NCBI GenBank assembly: GCA_047619485.1
Contig: JBLHKE010000260.1
Coordinates: forward strand, 1 to 9,902
Direction of reading: 5' to 3'
Length of the DNA stretch: 9,902 bases
From: JBLHKE01 sp047619485
GTDB lineage: Bacteria > Verrucomicrobiota > Verrucomicrobiia > Verrucomicrobiales > DEV007
The position numbers and the translations under genes were made by a program. Position 1 is the stretch's first letter. Each line of letters starts with the position of its first letter. The notes beneath the pieces were generated by a model. The model worked only from the letters and a program-made list of their open reading frames with translations, was not told the DNA's origin and searched no databases. Below, one piece after another: positions 6,623 to 9,902 of this stretch.

Positions 6623-7627
6623 ATGGTGGCAAAGCTAAGATTCATCCGCACCTTCACCGGTTTCTCTGGTCCAATCGTCAGCATCGTCCTGCACTTTGTT
6701 GTCACCCTTTGCTACATCAAGCGCTGGGACAAAGCGACGGCAGTCACCGTGTTCCCACTGTGGTTCTGGGCGATCCTCGGGATCCTGATCGTCACGATCG
6801 CGTGGTTTTGCGTGCGCAACAAATTCGGCATCCTCATCGCTGCGGTCTGGACAGTGACGGCACTGGTCGGTGCCGATGAGATCCCCGGTCTCTTACATAC
6901 CATCCAGGGGAAAAAACTCATCAAGGCGCACCCGCAGACACACGAGGGAAAGCAGGTGCTGCGTGTCGCGACGATCAACTGCAGAGACCGCCGCCCCGAA
7001 GCGCTCCTCGAGGCCAAACCTTACGCGCCCGACATCGTCTTTATCCAAGAGAGCCCGACCGGGGTCGAACTTAATAAGATCGCCAAAGAATTCTATGGGA
7101 AAGACGGTCGCTCGGCCGGGGGGTGGAAGTGTGGCATCATCGCGCGCGGAGAGCTCAAACTGATCAAGAACAGCACCAAACCACGGTTCACCCACGCCAC
7201 CCTGACGCTCCCCGACGGTCGCTCCATCGACCTCGTCAGCGTCCACCTGAAACATGCCATCACCCGCTGGGACTTGTGGGATCGGGATTGCTGGAAGACC
7301 CACTACGAAAACCGCAAGGTGCGCCGTAACGAGATCGTCGAAATCCTCACCCATGTCTCGAAAACCCACGGTGGTCGTCAGGTCATTTTCGGTGGCGATT
7401 TCAACGCCCCCGCCTCCGACGCGGTCTACAGCATCCTCCGCCACCACTTCCTCGACAGCTATCGCGCCGCGGGTAGCGGCTGGGGGAATACCTTCTACAA
7501 CCGCCTCCCACTCCTGCGCATCGACCAGCTATGGGCGACTCCGCAACTCGAACCGCTCAACGCCCGAGCATTCCCGACGCGCAACACCGACCACCGCTTG
7601 CTCGTCTGCGACTACAAGCTAAACTGA
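6623..7627 (+). CDS. Membrane-anchored endonuclease/exonuclease/phosphatase-fold protein
   Basis: A 334-residue protein with three predicted membrane helices at about 14-32, 41-64 and 68-86, then an EEP (DNase I-like) catalytic domain at about 112-334. Positive residues before helix 1 (KLRFIR) and between helices 2 and 3 (CVRNK) predict a cytoplasmic N-terminus, placing the catalytic domain in the periplasm. Catalytic motifs in order are ATINCRD (Asn119), FIQES (Glu143), VSVHLKH (His208), GGDFNAP (Asp259, Asn261), RIDQLW (Asp301) and NTDHRLL (Asp323, His324). All the usual metal and phosphate residues are present, so it is probably an active phosphodiesterase or phosphomonoesterase. Substrates in this superfamily range from DNA to inositol phosphates and sphingomyelin, and I cannot choose among them. 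The start ATG at 6623 follows an ACCCC run, as at the methionine synthase start. The gene lies 15 nt after the MBL hydrolase and 6 nt before the TPR gene, suggesting co-transcription. Confidence 0.85.
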   Translation: MVAKLRFIRTFTGFSGPIVSIVLHFVVTLCYIKRWDKATAVTVFPLWFWAILGILIVTIAWFCVRNKFGILIAAVWTVTALVGADEIPGLLHTIQGKKLIKAHPQTHEGKQVLRVATINCRDRRPEALLEAKPYAPDIVFIQESPTGVELNKIAKEFYGKDGRSAGGWKCGIIARGELKLIKNSTKPRFTHATLTLPDGRSIDLVSVHLKHAITRWDLWDRDCWKTHYENRKVRRNEIVEILTHVSKTHGGRQVIFGGDFNAPASDAVYSILRHHFLDSYRAAGSGWGNTFYNRLPLLRIDQLWATPQLEPLNARAFPTRNTDHRLLVCDYKLN

Positions 7628-7633
7628 AGCCTG

Positions 7634-9902
7634 ATGCCCTTCCGCCAACTCACCCTCACGCTACTAGCCGCCCTCGTAACGCTCGCATCCACGCGTGCGG
7701 ACAAGATCGACGACGCGCTCAATAAGATCGGAGTCTACGCCGACGGCATCGCGGCGCTCGCACAAAACAAGAACGAGGTGGCCGCCATCAATCTCCGCAA
7801 GATCGACACGTCCAAGCTTACTATCCCCGCAAAGATTCGGCTGCTCACCCGGATTGCCGAGGCTGAAGTACGCGCCGAGAACTTCGAAGCCGCGCTAGCT
7901 CTATTCGAAGAACCTGGTCTTGCCAGCGACCCACAGGCCAATTACTGGCGCGCGATTGCCCTGCTCGGCAGCGATGCCGCTAGCGAGGCTGAAAAAATTC
8001 TCGCGGAGATCACCCAGCTGCCAGATCACCCGCACTGGCCGGAAGCAACCCTGACCCGAACCTCCCTGCTACTGCGCTTCGGGGCGCTCGAGGAAGCGAT
8101 CAAAATACTCACACCGCTAGTCCAGTCCGGCAAGGAACCCTTCGCCTCAGAGGCTGGGCTACGCGCCGCGGAGATCCGCCTCAACCAAGAACAGTGGAAC
8201 GACGTCGCCACCCTGCTCGACGAATTAAAGTCGCCAGACTCACTACCCGTCGCGCAGCTGAAGTACATCCGAGCCCGACTCAGCCTCGGCAAGGGAGATT
8301 GGTCGGCCGCCCTCTTCCAGCTCCAGGAGCTCAACTCGCCGTCAGTCCTCGCCACCTTGCCACCGAACATGCGCGACGGAGCGACCATCAGCCTGGCAAA
8401 CGCACTCCGCAAAAGCGGCAGCAATGAGGAGGCGGCCTCGCTCATGCAATCGTTCATCGACTCCCATCCCGAATCTCCCAACTTGAAGAATGCCTTCGAC
8501 ACACTCGATGGGATCGGGATTTTCAAGGCGAACAACATCAACGAGCGACTTGTTAACTGGGCGAACTCTCCCACCCGGCATCTCGCCGCGATCGCCACCT
8601 ACTACCTCGCGGTCGCCCAGACCACCGCCGTCAACGAGGACGCGGCGGCAACCACCCTCGAGACCATCCGCAGCGACTTCAAAGATCATCCGGTCGCGGA
8701 ACGGGCACTGCTCGACTTGAGCGAGATCTATGTCGCAACCGCCAATAAACCACAGGCGCTCGCCGTGCTCGCCGATCTCAAGACGATCACCAAAAATCCA
8801 GCCATCCTCTCGCGCATCGCGTTCATCGAGGCGCGTGCGGACTATGCTGTTGGCGATTTCAAACTCGCTGCCGACAAGTTCGCCGACGCCGCCGACGCAG
8901 CCAACGCCGCCAACACCGACGAGTCCGCCACCGCGATCGCAACTTACAACAGCGCCGTCGCCGCGTTAAAAACGGGTGACATTGATTCCTTCAAGCAACG
9001 CACCCAGCTCCTCACCAGCCTCGGCGAGACCGAAGCTGCCTCCAGCCTGCTACTCGAGCGATCACTGTTCAATGCCCGCCTGAAATCCCCCGACGCGGTC
9101 GACCAGCTCAACAAATTTCTTACCGAGAATCCCGAGCACCAGCGCCGCGCCGAAGCACACCTCGCGCTCGCCTACCTACAGCTCAATCTGAACTTCCCAG
9201 TCACCGCCCGCAAACACATCGAGAAGGCGCGCAAGGCTCCGATGGGAGCAAAATTAAGCCAGGAGGCCGAATACATCGCCTTCTGGATCGAGGTCGGCGA
9301 TCACCAGAACACCACCGCGATCGAGTTCGGTGAGAGGTTCATCAAACGCTACCCGGCCTCCGCACGCGCCCCAGAAATCCTCTTCAAGCTTGGCGGCATG
9401 CACTTCCGCGATAGCTCGTTCACCCTAGCTCAGACAAACTTCGAACAACTCGCACTCCAATACCCAACTTCACCGCGCGCCGAGATCGCGCTGTTCACCG
9501 CCGGGCGCGCAGCCATGCGCACCGGGACCGAGGCAAGCATCAAGCGATCCATCAGCCTGTTCGCCGAGGTCGCCGCCATGGGTGGCGAGTTCGCGACCTC
9601 GGCCGAGCTCCAACGCGCGCTAGTCCACCGCACCCAACTCAACGAGGAGAAAGCCCTACCGATCCTCGACAATATCCTGAAGTCGAAACCGACCGGGGAA
9701 GTGCTTTTCTCGACGCTCATCACCAAGGGAGAATCCCTCGACGTACTCGGCGAAAAAGATCCTGCCCGGCTCGCTCAGGCGATCACCGTCTTCGATTCGA
9801 TCGCTCGCCACCCGGAGGTCGACACCTACTGGCGCAACCAGGCACTCACCCGCAAAGGTAACAGCCTGGAACGGGCCGATCGGACGAACGAAGCCCTAGC
9901 CG
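7634..9902 (+). CDS. Exported TPR-repeat protein (3' end outside window)
   Basis: I translated this frame by eye from the ATG at 7634 to the window edge. It stays open for 756 codons with no stop, so the gene is cut by the right end. Residues 1-22 form a signal peptide (MPFRQ, a Leu/Ala core, then STRA before DK). The rest is alpha-helical repeats of the tetratricopeptide type, for example at 76-92 (AEVRAENFEAALALFEE), 148-163 (around GALEEAIKIL), 184-200 (around QWNDVATLLDEL) and 220-232 (around GDWSAALFQL). The last clear group, near 594-625, includes FTLAQTNFEQLALQYP followed by SPRAEIALF, which resembles the periplasmic YbgF/BamD-like repeats. No enzymatic domain is visible in this part. 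The likely role is a protein-protein scaffold in the periplasm or at the outer membrane. It starts 6 nt after the EEP gene stop, consistent with one operon. The missing C-terminus could add another domain. Confidence 0.85.
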   Translation, partial: MPFRQLTLTLLAALVTLASTRADKIDDALNKIGVYADGIAALAQNKNEVAAINLRKIDTSKLTIPAKIRLLTRIAEAEVRAENFEAALALFEEPGLASDPQANYWRAIALLGSDAASEAEKILAEITQLPDHPHWPEATLTRTSLLLRFGALEEAIKILTPLVQSGKEPFASEAGLRAAEIRLNQEQWNDVATLLDELKSPDSLPVAQLKYIRARLSLGKGDWSAALFQLQELNSPSVLATLPPNMRDGATISLANALRKSGSNEEAASLMQSFIDSHPESPNLKNAFDTLDGIGIFKANNINERLVNWANSPTRHLAAIATYYLAVAQTTAVNEDAAATTLETIRSDFKDHPVAERALLDLSEIYVATANKPQALAVLADLKTITKNPAILSRIAFIEARADYAVGDFKLAADKFADAADAANAANTDESATAIATYNSAVAALKTGDIDSFKQRTQLLTSLGETEAASSLLLERSLFNARLKSPDAVDQLNKFLTENPEHQRRAEAHLALAYLQLNLNFPVTARKHIEKARKAPMGAKLSQEAEYIAFWIEVGDHQNTTAIEFGERFIKRYPASARAPEILFKLGGMHFRDSSFTLAQTNFEQLALQYPTSPRAEIALFTAGRAAMRTGTEASIKRSISLFAEVAAMGGEFATSAELQRALVHRTQLNEEKALPILDNILKSKPTGEVLFSTLITKGESLDVLGEKDPARLAQAITVFDSIARHPEVDTYWRNQALTRKGNSLERADRTNEALA

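Noticed and set aside
8026..8598. Minus-strand open frame (190 codons) in the TPR gene region
   Set aside because: The plus strand is continuously open from 7634 to the window end with signal peptide and TPR repeats. The minus frame is Ser/Arg/Ala-rich with no recognisable domain.

Overview
The window reads as chromosomal DNA from a Gram-negative, GC-rich bacterium, most plausibly of the Verrucomicrobiota or a close PVC-group relative. This rests on gene content: a DUF6807 (PmoA-like) exported protein, an exported ClpP-like protease, a large exported TPR protein and a membrane-anchored EEP-fold protein. None of the eight starts is preceded by a recognisable Shine-Dalgarno sequence. The phylum is an inference from gene types, not from a marker gene.

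Layout. Minus strand, 142-1545: a secreted ClpP-family serine protease with a long coiled coil, followed by a strong terminator (41-119). It is divergent from everything else. The 180-nt divergent spacer (1546-1725) is AT-rich on the protease side and holds an interrupted stem-loop. Plus strand, 1726-4387: a probable three-gene operon of exported DUF6807 protein, ROK sugar kinase and UPF0309-type SIS phosphosugar protein, closed by a GC hairpin. Its content suggests handling of an amino sugar or other sugar: an envelope protein, then a kinase, then an isomerase-like protein that may act on the phosphorylated product. The ROK kinase has a His-x-Gly-His motif, as in bacterial NanK, and has lost two of the three zinc cysteines.

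Next, 4524-5552 is a stand-alone MetE C-terminal-type ('core') methionine synthase with a complete zinc site. Directly after its stop codon lies a 157-bp imperfect palindrome (5553-5709) with about 27-bp terminal inverted repeats. It looks like a MITE or fold-back element. A pair of 11-bp direct repeats (5720-5744) then precedes a second probable operon: UlaG-like metallo-beta-lactamase-fold hydrolase (5756-6607), inner-membrane-anchored endonuclease/exonuclease/phosphatase-fold protein (6623-7627) and an exported TPR protein (7634 onward) that runs off the right end without a stop.

I see no tRNA, rRNA, CRISPR array, complete insertion sequence, prophage gene or defence system. The most unusual items are the exported coiled-coil ClpP, the variant ROK kinase in its DUF6807-SIS operon, and the palindromic element abutting the methionine synthase stop codon.
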